From Marinobacter sp. F4218 (GTDB lineage: Bacteria; Pseudomonadota; Gammaproteobacteria; Pseudomonadales; Oleiphilaceae), in the NCBI RefSeq assembly GCF_019443085.1, contig NZ_JAHZIL010000004.1:554918-618917 (forward strand): DNA of 64,000 nt, read 5' to 3'. The position numbers and the translations under genes are program-made. Of the stretch, positions 50,552 through 59,339 are shown piece after piece. The notes under the pieces were generated by a model that saw only the letters and a list, made by a program, of their open reading frames with translations, had not been told where the DNA came from and did not search any database. Numbering within the stretch: position 1 is the stretch's first letter; each line of letters begins with the position of its first letter.

Positions 50552-52435
50552 ATGATCAAAAACCCCACCAAACATCGAGCCCTCGCCACAGCCTTTACCG
50601 TGGCACTGTTGTCCGCCGGTTGTGCCAGCGTCAACCTTCAGTCCCATGTTGCACAGACCCCGCAGCAGGCCCTCGAGCTTGCCAGCCAGGAAACCAATCG
50701 CGAGACTGCTCAGCGCTATCTGCTGCGCATCGCCAGCCGTTTTCAGGATCAGGGGAACCATCAGGCTGCTCGCACGCTACTGCAAAGCTCCCAGCTGGCG
50801 CAAGCGGAACCGGCGCTGGAAAGCCAGAAGCGTCTCCTGGCCATGGCCAGCGCGACGGCACTGGAAGACGACGAATGGGCTCGCACCCTGGTGGCAGACC
50901 TGACCCCCGATAGCATCACCGACTACGGCCCCGAATTAATGGGCCGCGCCGCCCAGCTACAGTCACAGGCGTTTGCCCTGGCCGGCCAGCCTCTGCCCGC
51001 CGCCATGACGCTGGTGTTGCAGACACAAACGGACAGCAGCGCCAACCCGCAACAACTGCACGACCAGATCTGGCAGCTGCTGAAAACGGTGCCAGACGAT
51101 GAGCTCAATGCCGCCAGCAGCAGTGCGATCGGCTATGAGGCACAAGGCTGGCTGGAGCTCGCCGCATCGGTGCGAACGCCGGAAGTTGAACTCGATGAGC
51201 AGGGCCGTTCCATTCGCGGCTGGCAGAACAACTGGCCCGGTCATCCGGCGGCCCAGGTTTTGCCATCAGAGCTGCAGCTGATTGCGTCCCTGGCCGAAAG
51301 CCGTCCTGAAACCATTGCGCTGGCCCTGCCACTCAAGGGCCCCCTGGCAACGGCCGGCAAAGCCATTCGCGACGGCTTCATTGCGGCCTATTATTCCGAT
51401 GAATCCGCTGACCGTAGCAAAACGGACATCCGAATCGTCGACACCTCGGACTCCGAGTTCACCGAGCTGTACAAGGAACTGTCGAGCAAGGATGTGGACC
51501 TGATTGTTGGCCCTCTCGAAAAGGAGGCGCTGACCCGACTCGGGTCCATGAACACCCTTCCGGTCCCGGCACTGGGGCTCAACTACCTGCCGGTTGACCA
51601 GAAGGTGCCGGACGGTCTCTACCAGTTCGGACTGTCTGCCGAGGACGAGGCGCGGCAGATTGCCGACCGGCTGGATGCAGAGGGCCTTCGCCATGCCCTG
51701 GTTCTGATTCCGCAGGGCGAGTGGGGGGACCGGGTCGAAGCCGCCCTCCTGCAGCGCATGGGTGCCAACGGCAGTACAGCCCTGGATATTGAGCGCTTCT
51801 TCCGTGACGATAACCTTCGTGCGGTAACCGCAGACCTGCTCGGAATCACAACCTCCCGGGACCGGGCCATTCAGGTGGAGAGAACCATTGGGCTCGACCT
51901 GGAATTCGAACCCCGGCGCCGGCAAGACGCCGATGCGATCGTCATGGTGGCTGAACCGACGATAGCCCGCCAGTTCAAACCGCTATTCGCCTTTTACTTC
52001 GGCGGCGACCTTCCGGTTTATTCCCCCTCCATCGTATACGAGGGCACCCCGGATCCAGCCAGGGACAGGGACCTGGACCAGGTGATTTTCACCGATACGC
52101 CCTGGATTCTCGGTGAAGGGAACGAACTGCGAATGAAGGCAGACAAACATCTGTCCGGCACCCGGGGCCAGTTGGGCCGGCTGTTTGCCATGGGGGCGGA
52201 TGCCTGGCAGCTGAGCAAGCGGCTCCCGCTGCTGCGCCAGGTCGAAACCGCCTCCATTGACGGGCAGACGGGCATTCTCACCATGACCAGCGAAGGCAGC
52301 ATTCATCGCGAACAACTCTGGGCCCAGTTCCAGAACGGCACGCCCAAATTGCTGCCGGATCCTGAACCCCGACTCTCCGAGACGGAGCCCTCCCCGGTGG
52401 AGGACAGCAGCCGGTCACCGGGCCTTAACCAGTAA
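50552..52435 (+). CDS. lpoA: Penicillin-binding protein activator LpoA-like lipoprotein
   Basis: This 627-residue outer-membrane lipoprotein is expected to activate the bifunctional penicillin-binding protein PBP1A from outside the peptidoglycan. It has a lipoprotein signal (ATAFTVALLSAGC, lipobox LSAGC, mature Cys near residue 23), a helical TPR-like N-terminal region to about residue 240, then a periplasmic-binding-protein-like C-terminal domain (TIALALPLKGPLATAGKAIR, VDLIVGPLEKEALTRL, VPALGLNYLPVDQKVPDGLY). The divergent rsmI, with yraN and diaA behind it, matches the lpoA locus elsewhere. I start at the ATG at 50552 because it begins the signal peptide. Confidence 0.88.
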   Translation: MIKNPTKHRALATAFTVALLSAGCASVNLQSHVAQTPQQALELASQETNRETAQRYLLRIASRFQDQGNHQAARTLLQSSQLAQAEPALESQKRLLAMASATALEDDEWARTLVADLTPDSITDYGPELMGRAAQLQSQAFALAGQPLPAAMTLVLQTQTDSSANPQQLHDQIWQLLKTVPDDELNAASSSAIGYEAQGWLELAASVRTPEVELDEQGRSIRGWQNNWPGHPAAQVLPSELQLIASLAESRPETIALALPLKGPLATAGKAIRDGFIAAYYSDESADRSKTDIRIVDTSDSEFTELYKELSSKDVDLIVGPLEKEALTRLGSMNTLPVPALGLNYLPVDQKVPDGLYQFGLSAEDEARQIADRLDAEGLRHALVLIPQGEWGDRVEAALLQRMGANGSTALDIERFFRDDNLRAVTADLLGITTSRDRAIQVERTIGLDLEFEPRRRQDADAIVMVAEPTIARQFKPLFAFYFGGDLPVYSPSIVYEGTPDPARDRDLDQVIFTDTPWILGEGNELRMKADKHLSGTRGQLGRLFAMGADAWQLSKRLPLLRQVETASIDGQTGILTMTSEGSIHREQLWAQFQNGTPKLLPDPEPRLSETEPSPVEDSSRSPGLNQ

Positions 52436-52459
52436 CCCTGACTTTTGGAACCAAATGCC

Positions 52460-52825
52460 ATGGAAGGCACAAAAGCACTGGGCAATCACTTTGAAGGGGT
52501 GGCTGCCCGGTACCTCATGAGTCGAGGCGTGACCATCTCCGAACGCAACGTCTACAACCGTGGCGGCGAAATAGACCTGATCGGACGTGACGGAGACACA
52601 CTCGTTTTCTTTGAAGTGCGCTACCGCGGCGCCGGCAGCCTGACCGATCCGGCCAGCTCCGTGACGTTTCCCAAGCAGAAACGACTCCTGAAGGCGGCAT
52701 CCTTTTACCTACACAAACACGGTCTCTGGGACACTCTGACCCGCATCGATGTAATTGCCATCAGCCCGGGAACGGTCAAGAAATACCGAGTACAATGGAT
52801 AAAAAATGCAATCCAGGCAGGATAG
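52460..52825 (+). CDS. yraN: YraN family protein (UPF0102), predicted nuclease fold
   Basis: This is a 121-residue protein of the UPF0102/YraN family, which has an endonuclease-like fold. The sequence shows the N-terminal GNHFEGVAARYLMSRGVTIS and the putative active-site region GGEIDLIGRDGDTLVFFEVRYR, with the E-x-D and E-x-R/K pattern. The exact function is unknown; some relatives are linked to replication or the cell envelope. The ATG at 52460 is chosen over a TTG at 52445. The gene lies between lpoA and diaA. Confidence 0.85.
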   Translation: MEGTKALGNHFEGVAARYLMSRGVTISERNVYNRGGEIDLIGRDGDTLVFFEVRYRGAGSLTDPASSVTFPKQKRLLKAASFYLHKHGLWDTLTRIDVIAISPGTVKKYRVQWIKNAIQAG

Positions 52826-52834
52826 ACAGACACA

Positions 52835-53425
52835 ATGACGGACACCGAACACCAGATCAGCCAATGGTTTGCCAGCCACATGGAACACACTGCCCAGGCC
52901 GCCAGCACGGTCGGTCCGGCGATTGAAGAAGTTGCAGACGCCTTTGTAAACGCGCTGCTGCAGGATGGAAAGATTGTTACCTGTGCCAACGGCAACGCCA
53001 ACATTCTGGCCCAGTATTTCTGTACCGCACTGCTGAATCGATTCGATCAGGACCGTCCGGCCCTGCCCGCGATCAACCTGGGGGCCGACGCGACGACCTA
53101 TTCGGCCATCTGCCGGGACAACCGCTTCAATGACACCTTCTCACGCCAGGTCAGAGCGATCGGAAAACCGGGGGACCTGCTTTTTGTCATTGTCGACGAT
53201 GGTCACAAGGCCAACCTGATTCAAGCGATTCAGGCCGCCCATGATCGGGAGATGAACGTCGTGGTGCTGAGCGCGCGCGAGAAATCCGATATCACCTCCC
53301 TGATGCATCCGGAAGATCACGAAATCGCCCTGAACGACCTTACCCCGACCGAGGCTACGCCGCTGTTACTGGTGATCATCAATGCCCTGTGCGGACTGAT
53401 CGACAGCAAACTGTTCGGAGGATAA
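52835..53425 (+). CDS. diaA: SIS-domain protein, DiaA-like
   Basis: This is a 196-residue protein with a sugar-isomerase (SIS) fold. Annotated relatives are called either GmhA (phosphoheptose isomerase) or DiaA (DnaA initiator-associating protein). Here ICRDNRFNDTFSRQVRAIGK and GDLLFVIVDDGHKANLIQAI are clear, but the C-terminal helix reads LLLVIINALCGLID where GmhA has its catalytic His, and the loop is CANGNANILAQYF. The loss of that His and the lpoA-yraN context favour DiaA. A terminator follows immediately. Confidence 0.8.
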   Translation: MTDTEHQISQWFASHMEHTAQAASTVGPAIEEVADAFVNALLQDGKIVTCANGNANILAQYFCTALLNRFDQDRPALPAINLGADATTYSAICRDNRFNDTFSRQVRAIGKPGDLLFVIVDDGHKANLIQAIQAAHDREMNVVVLSAREKSDITSLMHPEDHEIALNDLTPTEATPLLLVIINALCGLIDSKLFGG

Positions 53426-53427
53426 AG

Positions 53428-53454
53428 AAAAAGCCAGCAATTGCTGGCTTTTTT
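53428..53454. terminator. Bidirectional terminator after diaA
   Basis: AAAAAGCCAGCAATTGCTGGCTTTTTT is a perfect palindrome with a T-run on both strands. It separates diaA from the convergent sspB. Confidence 0.88.
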
Positions 53455-53472
53455 GGGGCTACTTGGCGAGGA

Positions 53473-53901
53473 TTATTTGACCACCTTCAGGGTCGGTCGC
53501 CCGGAGGGACGCTCATCGCCACCCTGACGGGCGTCATCCTTGTCGCTGGTACCGTCCGGATCGGGTGAGCCCGGCTCACTGCCAAACACCATGCCCTCAC
53601 CATTCTCTTTGGCGTAGATTGCCATCACCGCCTGCAGAGGAATAAAGACCTGCATGGGGACCCCACCAAAGCGGGCACTGAATTCCAATGCTCCGTTGCC
53701 GATCACCAGCCCCCGGACAGCCCCGGGGCTGATATTAAGCACGATCTGACCGTTGGAAACATGCTCGGTGGGAACCTGAACACCTTGAACACCGGCATCC
53801 ACCACAATGTAGGGGGTGCAGTCGTTGTCCAGAATCCATTCGTTAAAAGCCCGAACGAGGTACGGCCGACTGGACGTCATGGTGATTTTACTATCAGGCA
53901 C
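53473..53901 (-). CDS. sspB: ClpXP specificity-enhancing factor SspB
   Basis: SspB delivers ssrA-tagged proteins to ClpXP. The protein of about 142 residues matches E. coli SspB in RPYLVRAFNEWILDNDCTPY, VQVPTEHVSNGQIVLNISPG, FSARFGGVPMQVFIPLQAVM and YAKENGEGMVFG. An acidic, low-complexity linker follows, then the short basic end GRPTLKVVK that docks on ClpX. Three starts are in frame. I prefer the GTG at 53901 because AGGAG lies 7 nt upstream; the ATG at 53907 is too close to it and the ATG at 53880 has none. sspA lies upstream, as usual. Confidence 0.92.
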   Translation of the reverse strand: MPDSKITMTSSRPYLVRAFNEWILDNDCTPYIVVDAGVQGVQVPTEHVSNGQIVLNISPGAVRGLVIGNGALEFSARFGGVPMQVFIPLQAVMAIYAKENGEGMVFGSEPGSPDPDGTSDKDDARQGGDERPSGRPTLKVVK

Positions 53902-53939
53902 TACCATTCTCCTGGCCCGGTGTTACGGGAGCCGCCAAT

Positions 53940-54569
53940 TCAGCTGCGCATGTCTTCTTCGAGATCAGAGAGGCTGGCCTTGAACCCCTCCCGACTGAAG
54001 ATGCTCTCCATGTACTTCTGCAGCGGACGGGCCTGCTTGTCATTCAGCTCAATACCGAGCGCCGGAAGGCGCCACAGGATCGGGGCAATGCAGCAGTCAA
54101 CAATGGTGAATTCCTCTGACAGGAAAAATGGCATCTCTCCGAACAGAGGCGCCGTTGCCAACAGACTCTCACGCAATTCCTTGCGAGCGACCTCGGAGGC
54201 TTTTGCATTCGGCTGCGCCAGGATCTGATCGACCAGACCACACCAGTCGCGCTGGATACGGTGAATCATAAGGCGGCTGTTGGCCCGGGCCACCGGGTAA
54301 ACCGGCAACAATGGCGGATGCGGAAAACGCTCATCGAGGTATTCCATCATGATGTTGGGCTCGTACAGAACCAGATCACGATCCACCAGGGTCGGCAGGG
54401 CATTGTATGGATTCAGATCGGCCAGCTCGGCCGGCGGGTTATCCGGATCCACGTCAACGATGTCGACGGTAACACCCTTCTCTGCCAATACAATACGCAC
54501 CCTGTGGCTGTAATGGCTGGCCGGATCCGAGAAAAACGTCATTGATGACCGCTTGGTCACAACGCCCAT
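53940..54569 (-). CDS. sspA: Stringent starvation protein A
   Basis: SspA is a glutathione-S-transferase-fold protein that binds RNA polymerase and controls stationary-phase and acid-stress genes. The 209-residue protein has [60 protein letters not shown] and the C-terminal helical domain. The catalytic residue of true GSTs is not conserved in SspA. A GAGGTAGTTCT site precedes the ATG. Genes sspA-sspB follow petABC on the same strand. Confidence 0.94.
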   Translation of the reverse strand: MGVVTKRSSMTFFSDPASHYSHRVRIVLAEKGVTVDIVDVDPDNPPAELADLNPYNALPTLVDRDLVLYEPNIMMEYLDERFPHPPLLPVYPVARANSRLMIHRIQRDWCGLVDQILAQPNAKASEVARKELRESLLATAPLFGEMPFFLSEEFTIVDCCIAPILWRLPALGIELNDKQARPLQKYMESIFSREGFKASLSDLEEDMRS

Positions 54570-54607
54570 AGAACTACCTCACGAGTAAACAAACCGAAAT
54601 GATCCCG

Positions 54608-54649
54608 AAAAAACGCAAATTCCAGCGGGCCGGTTATTGCCCGCTGGAA
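54608..54649 (-). terminator. Terminator between petC and sspA
   Basis: On the minus strand TTCCAGCGGGC and GCCCGCTGGAA form an 11-bp stem with an 8-nt loop, followed by TTTGCGTTTTTT. It ends the petABC transcript. A TATAAT at 54668-54663, just before it, may belong to an sspA promoter, but this is not certain. Confidence 0.75.
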
Positions 54650-54677
54650 ATCAGGAAACGGGATTATACCCTATTTC

Positions 54678-55433
54678 TCAGTGCACGTCCTTCCAGTACT
54701 CACGATTGAGCAGGTAGGCAAAGACAAAGAAGATAGCGACAAAGATCAGTACGAAGATACCCAGACGCTCGCGCTCTACTCTGACCGGATCTGCCATGTA
54801 AGACATGAAGTTGGTCAGATCGTACATCGCCTGATCAAACTCCCCGGCTGACATGCTGCCCTCAATGGCGTACTCAGGACAGGCATCGGCGTTGTTGATG
54901 TTGCCACTTAGCGGCTCAACACTTGCCTCAACCCCGATATGCGGCTCAACGGCACACAGCCCCTGTAGCCCAACCATCACGTGCGGCATACCTACGTTCG
55001 GGAAAACCACGTTGTTCACGCCCAGCGGACGGCTGTCATCCTGGTAGAAGCCACGCAGGTATGAGTAAACCCAGGACTCGCCGCGCAGGCGTGTCTCGAG
55101 CGTCAGATCCGGTGGCGGCGCACCGAACCAGTCGGCAGCCATGTCCTTGCTCATGGAGTTCTTCATCAGTTCACCGATTTTGGCGCCCGTGAAGATCAGG
55201 TTCTCCTCGTACAGCTCAGCCGGGATGTCGAGATCGTCGGCAACGCGCTTATAGCGCGCATATTCCATGGAGTGACACCCCATGCAATAGTTGCTGAAGA
55301 GAGCCACACCACGCTGCAGGGACTCCTTGTTGGTGTGATCTGTCTCGATGTGATCGAGAGTAACCCCACCACCCGCAGCCAGCCCGAGAGCCGGCAGGAA
55401 TACGATGAAAAGACCAAAAATCAGTTTTCTCAT
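54678..55433 (-). CDS. petC: Cytochrome c1 of the bc1 complex
   Basis: Cytochrome c1 passes electrons from the Rieske protein to soluble cytochrome c. The 251-residue precursor has a signal peptide (FGLFIVFLPALGLAAG), the haem site NYCMGCHSMEYARY (CxxCH near residue 51), the Met-ligand region GVNNVVFPNVGMPHVMVG, and a C-terminal membrane anchor (LGIFVLIFVAIFFVFAYLLN). Its start overlaps the petB stop by one base (TAATG). Confidence 0.95.
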   Translation of the reverse strand: MRKLIFGLFIVFLPALGLAAGGGVTLDHIETDHTNKESLQRGVALFSNYCMGCHSMEYARYKRVADDLDIPAELYEENLIFTGAKIGELMKNSMSKDMAADWFGAPPPDLTLETRLRGESWVYSYLRGFYQDDSRPLGVNNVVFPNVGMPHVMVGLQGLCAVEPHIGVEASVEPLSGNINNADACPEYAIEGSMSAGEFDQAMYDLTNFMSYMADPVRVERERLGIFVLIFVAIFFVFAYLLNREYWKDVH

Positions 55434-56665
55434 TATCCTGTCACCCTCTCTGGCACTGGCTTGGTTTTTTCCATCCGCGTGTAGAACGGCATGAGAATGA
55501 AGTAGAGGAAGTACAGCACGGTCAGAATCTGCGCGACTGTGGTCCGCCCCGCAGTTGCCGGAACCAGACCCAGGTAGCCCAGAACGACAAAGCTGACGGC
55601 GAAGATCGCGAGGGCGATTTTGCTGAGCCAGCCTTTGTAACGCATGGACCGGACCGGGCTCTTATCGAGCCAGGGCAGCACAAACAGAATGGCAATGGCC
55701 CCTCCCATGACGACCACACCCCAGAACTTGGCAGGCAGACCGAACAGATCAACTGTTACCGCCCGCAGCATTGCGTAGAACGGCGTGAAGTACCAGACCG
55801 GCGCAATGTGCGCGGGAGTTTTCAGTGCGTTAGCCGGCTCAAAGTTCGGCTTCTCCAGGAACAGACCGCCCATTTCCGGGAAGAAGAAGACCACAACGAA
55901 GAAGATGAAGAAGAACACAGCTACACCCAGCAAGTCGTGCACGGTGTAATACGGATGGAACGGAATGCCGTCTTTGGGAATGCCGTTCTCGTCCTTGTTC
56001 TTCTTGATGTCGATACCGTCAGGATTGTTCGACCCCACTTCGTGCAGCGCCAGGATATGAAGCACCACCAGACCAAGCAGCACGATTGGCAAAGCCACAA
56101 CATGCAATGCAAAGAATCGGTTCAGGGTAATCCCCGAGATCAGGTAGTCACCGCGAATCCACAGGGAAAGATCTTCACCGATCACCGGGATAGCGCCGAA
56201 CAGGTTAACGATAACCTGAGCACCCCAGTATGACATCTGCCCCCAGGGCAGAAGGTAGCCCATGAAGGCTTCGGCCATGAGCACCAGATAGATCAGCATG
56301 CCGAAGATCCAGATCAACTCACGGGGCTTCTGATAGGAGCCGTACATGAGGCCGCGGAACATATGGAGGTAGACCACGACAAAGAACGCCGATGCGCCCG
56401 TGGAGTGCAGGTAACGGAGCAGCCAGCCCCATTCAACATCGCGCATGATGTATTCAACGGAGGCAAACGCACCCTCCGCCGAAGGGTTGTAGCTCATGGT
56501 CAGCCAGATGCCGGTAACCAGTTGGTTGACCAGTACAAGCATGGCGAGCGAGCCGAAAAAGTACCAGATGTTGAAGTTCTTTGGCGCGTAATACTTGCCA
56601 AGGTGCTTGTTCCAGGCTTCAACGACCGGCAGACGTTCGTCTACCCACTGAATGAACTTCTGCAT
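55433..56665 (-). CDS. petB: Cytochrome b of the bc1 complex
   Basis: Cytochrome b carries the two haems and both quinone sites of the bc1 complex. The 410-residue protein has about eight membrane helices, the haem-ligand histidines in LRYLHSTGASAFFVVVYLHM and FFALHVVALPIVLLGLVVLH, the Qo-site GYLLPWGQMSYWGAQV, and the PEWY-like region reading APVWYFTPFYAMLRAV. It is one-base coupled to petA upstream and petC downstream. Confidence 0.96.
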   Translation of the reverse strand: MQKFIQWVDERLPVVEAWNKHLGKYYAPKNFNIWYFFGSLAMLVLVNQLVTGIWLTMSYNPSAEGAFASVEYIMRDVEWGWLLRYLHSTGASAFFVVVYLHMFRGLMYGSYQKPRELIWIFGMLIYLVLMAEAFMGYLLPWGQMSYWGAQVIVNLFGAIPVIGEDLSLWIRGDYLISGITLNRFFALHVVALPIVLLGLVVLHILALHEVGSNNPDGIDIKKNKDENGIPKDGIPFHPYYTVHDLLGVAVFFFIFFVVVFFFPEMGGLFLEKPNFEPANALKTPAHIAPVWYFTPFYAMLRAVTVDLFGLPAKFWGVVVMGGAIAILFVLPWLDKSPVRSMRYKGWLSKIALAIFAVSFVVLGYLGLVPATAGRTTVAQILTVLYFLYFILMPFYTRMEKTKPVPERVTG

Positions 56666-57258
56666 TACGCTGCCTCCGGGTCAAGACCAATCGTGAGGGT
56701 CACGTCATCGTCGTAACGATAGGGCGGAACCTCGAGGTTCACTGGAGCAGGCTGGGCCTCGTATACGCGACCGGCGAGGTCGTATTTCGAACCATGGCAC
56801 GGACAGAAGAGGCCACCGAGCCAGTCCTCACCCAGATCCGCCGGCGCAACCTCGGGACGATAGGACGGCACGCAACCAAGGTGGGTACACAGACCTACAA
56901 TCACGGCAATTTCCGGTTTGAGGGCCCGATAGATACCATCGATGTAAGGAGGCTGCTGCGGTGTTTCGGACTGCGGGTCCTTCACCTTTTCGTTCAGCTT
57001 CTCGATGTTCTGAAGCATCGCTTCATCACGGCGGATAATCCAGACTGGCTTACCTCGCCACTCAACGGTGATCTGTTGACCCGGCTCTATCTTGCTGATA
57101 TTGACGGTTACCGGCGCACCAGCTGCTTCCGCCTTGGCACTGGGATTCCAGGATGCCACGAACGGAACTGCCGCACCGACGACGCCGACTCCACCTACCA
57201 CCGACGTAGCACCGATCAGAAACCGGCGCCGGCCTTGGCTCACGTCGCCATTACTCAT
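56665..57258 (-). CDS. petA: Rieske iron-sulfur subunit of the bc1 complex
   Basis: The Rieske protein shuttles electrons from quinol to cytochrome c1. The 197-residue protein begins with a Tat signal (SQGRRRFLIGATSVVGGVG) that also serves as its anchor. The 2Fe-2S ligands are CTHLGCVPSYRP and FCPCHGSKYDLAG. It is the first gene of petABC and has a candidate promoter about 100 nt upstream. Confidence 0.96.
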   Translation of the reverse strand: MSNGDVSQGRRRFLIGATSVVGGVGVVGAAVPFVASWNPSAKAEAAGAPVTVNISKIEPGQQITVEWRGKPVWIIRRDEAMLQNIEKLNEKVKDPQSETPQQPPYIDGIYRALKPEIAVIVGLCTHLGCVPSYRPEVAPADLGEDWLGGLFCPCHGSKYDLAGRVYEAQPAPVNLEVPPYRYDDDVTLTIGLDPEAA

Positions 57259-57353
57259 TATGGTTTTCTCCCATCAGGCGATGTCACAGCCCGCCGAACA
57301 GCCGGCAATGTGCATCAAAAAGGACTTCACAACCCAAAAATATAAGCGCCCAA

Positions 57354-57382
57354 ATGGTAATGAAATTACCGGGGGCTTACAA
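57354..57382 (-). promoter_or_regulatory. Candidate petABC promoter
   Basis: On the minus strand TTGTAA (57382-57377), a 17-nt spacer and TACCAT (57359-57354) form a reasonable sigma-70 promoter in the rpsI-petA gap, about 95 nt before the petA start. Confidence 0.5.
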
Positions 57383-57448
57383 GTCGGATAGCCGCCTCGG
57401 GCGGCCTCATCCCTGCTCCAGATCAATTCACCCCGAATCATCCGGACA

Positions 57449-57480
57449 TAAAAAAACCCGACCAAAAAGGCCGGGTTTTC
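57449..57480 (-). terminator. Terminator after rpsI
   Basis: On the minus strand AAAACCCGGCC and GGTCGGGTTTT pair around a TTTTT loop, followed by further T. It lies 20 nt after the rpsI stop. Confidence 0.85.
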
Positions 57481-57500
57481 TGGATCCTGCTCCAGCGGTC

Positions 57501-57893
57501 TTAACGCTTGGAGAACTGAGGACGCTTACGCGCCTTGCGCAGACCCACTTTCTTACGCTCGACTTCGCGGGCATCACGGGTAACGTAACCCGCTTTGCGC
57601 AGCGCCGGACGCAGAGTTTCATCGTAATCCATCAGGGCACGTGTCAGACCGTGGCGAATCGCGCCGGCCTGACCACTGATACCACCACCCTTGACGGTAA
57701 TGTTGATATCGAAGCGATCGGTCGATTCAGCAACAACCAGGGGCTGACGAACGATCATGCGCAGAGTCTCACGACCGAAGAAGTCTTCGATAGTGCGACC
57801 GTTGATGGAAATGTTACCGCTTCCCGGCTTGATAAAAACCCGAGCCGTGGATGTCTTGCGGCGACCAGTACCGTAATTTTGTGCTACAGACAT
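57501..57893 (-). CDS. rpsI: 30S ribosomal protein S9
   Basis: S9 reaches the decoding centre of the small subunit with its C-terminal tail. The 130-residue protein has [39 protein letters not shown], and the conserved basic end [12 protein letters not shown]. It lies 12 nt after rplM, the standard pair. Confidence 0.98.
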   Translation of the reverse strand: MSVAQNYGTGRRKTSTARVFIKPGSGNISINGRTIEDFFGRETLRMIVRQPLVVAESTDRFDINITVKGGGISGQAGAIRHGLTRALMDYDETLRPALRKAGYVTRDAREVERKKVGLRKARKRPQFSKR

Positions 57894-57905
57894 ATCCGCC
57901 TTCCG

Positions 57906-58334
57906 TTAAATGTCGAGTTCTTTGGGCTGCTGGGCTGCGTGAGGATGCTCAGCGCCGGCATAGATTTTCAGCTTTTTGAACATGGCGCGGCCGAGCGGGC
58001 CCTTCGGAAGCATGCCTTTGACAGACTTCTGAATGATTTGCTCAGGCGCCTTGTCCACCAGCTTCTCGAAGTTGATGGACTTGATTCCACCCGGAAAGCC
58101 GGTATGACTGTAGTACATCTTGTCAGATGACTTGTTGCCGGTAACCCGCACCTGGCCCGCATTGATAACAACAATGTAATCGCCGGTGTCTACATGAGGG
58201 GTGTACTCAGGCTTATGCTTGCCCCGCAGACGACGGGCGATTTCGGTTGACAGACGACCCAGCGTCTTGCCGGCTGCGTCTACAACGTACCAGTCACGTT
58301 TTACTGTTTCTGGTTTCGCACTCAGAGTCTTCAT
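57906..58334 (-). CDS. rplM: 50S ribosomal protein L13
   Basis: L13 is an early-assembling large-subunit protein. The 142-residue length is exact for the family. The sequence shows [35 protein letters not shown], and [20 protein letters not shown]. The ATG at 58334 is clear; a much longer frame upstream is the antisense of tatD and is not coding. A leader of about 140 nt separates it from its promoter. Confidence 0.98.
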   Translation of the reverse strand: MKTLSAKPETVKRDWYVVDAAGKTLGRLSTEIARRLRGKHKPEYTPHVDTGDYIVVINAGQVRVTGNKSSDKMYYSHTGFPGGIKSINFEKLVDKAPEQIIQKSVKGMLPKGPLGRAMFKKLKIYAGAEHPHAAQQPKELDI

Positions 58335-58485
58335 TGATTCCGCCTTGAACGCTATATAAGAAACGTTAAAAACCACCACCGGTACATGCTTGGCATCCGG
58401 AGGAGGTTCTGTACCTGTAATTAATGCGGCAGTGACACCGTTCGGGGCTGAGACAGTGACATCGCCTTGAAAAGCCAGGGCGCGA

Positions 58486-58514
58486 AGTATACTCGAACGG
58501 CTGAAGAAAGCCAA
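58486..58514 (-). promoter_or_regulatory. rplM-rpsI promoter
   Basis: On the minus strand TTGGCT (58514-58509), a 17-nt spacer and TATACT (58491-58486) form a good sigma-70 promoter. It gives an untranslated leader of about 145 nt before rplM, long enough for a regulatory ribosomal-protein leader. Confidence 0.65.
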
Positions 58515-58542
58515 CCCCGAGCCCCGGTGTTTCGTTATTCCC

Positions 58543-59319
58543 CTATACCCCCTGTTCCAAGCGGTATAACCGCCGGGCGTTCTCCAGCAGGACTGGCGCC
58601 AACGCTTCGGGGCTGACGCCTCGGAGTTCCGCCAGGACCCGCAAAACCAGTCCGACGTTTGCGGGGGAATTGCGCCCTTTTTCGACGCCACTCGGCGCCA
58701 TATCTGGAGCATCGGTCTCCAGCACCAGGGCGCTGAGCGGCAACTTTGCCACCGCCTCGCGGGTCTTCCGGGCGCTGACGTGGGTAATCACCCCGCCGAT
58801 ACCGATGCAACACCCCAGATCAACTAACTTGCAGGCCTGCTGATAACTTCCGGAAAACCCGTGCACGAGAGCCGGCCCCTCCCAGTTCGCCCGGTTCAGA
58901 ATGCCGTGGACCTCGTCATGGGTTCTGACCGAGTGAACGACCAGCGGAAATTGCTCTCGCATCGCCAGGCCGACCTGCGCCTCGAACCAGGGCCACTGGG
59001 CATCAAGGTCGCCATGGACGCGATCAAGACCGCATTCACCGATAGCAACACACCGTTCCGGACGCTGCCTTATGAGGCGCTCGAGCAGCTGTAAGTCGCT
59101 GTCGTCATGTTCCGCCACATACCATGGGTGAATGCCCAGACAATAAAACGTCTCCGGGTATGCCAGTGCGGTCTCGCGAACCCGATCCCAGTCTGCCCGG
59201 CGCACTCCCGGTATGACCAGTCCGACCAGCCCTGATTCCCGCGCCCGATCAAGCTCGCTGTCTCGGCATCCGTCGAACCGGGGGAAATCAAAGTGACAAT
59301 GAGCATCGATCAATCGCAC
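58543..59319 (-). CDS. TatD family metal-dependent hydrolase
   Basis: This is a 258-residue amidohydrolase-superfamily protein; TatD relatives are metal-dependent DNases. It has the metal-ligand HxH in [15 protein letters not shown], the [12 protein letters not shown] segment, [35 protein letters not shown] and [14 protein letters not shown]. The start is a GTG at 59319 with a very strong GGAGGTGTGA before it. It lies between prfC and rplM. Confidence 0.9.
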   Translation of the reverse strand: MRLIDAHCHFDFPRFDGCRDSELDRARESGLVGLVIPGVRRADWDRVRETALAYPETFYCLGIHPWYVAEHDDSDLQLLERLIRQRPERCVAIGECGLDRVHGDLDAQWPWFEAQVGLAMREQFPLVVHSVRTHDEVHGILNRANWEGPALVHGFSGSYQQACKLVDLGCCIGIGGVITHVSARKTREAVAKLPLSALVLETDAPDMAPSGVEKGRNSPANVGLVLRVLAELRGVSPEALAPVLLENARRLYRLEQGV

Positions 59320-59339
59320 TCACACCTCCAGCCCGAGCC

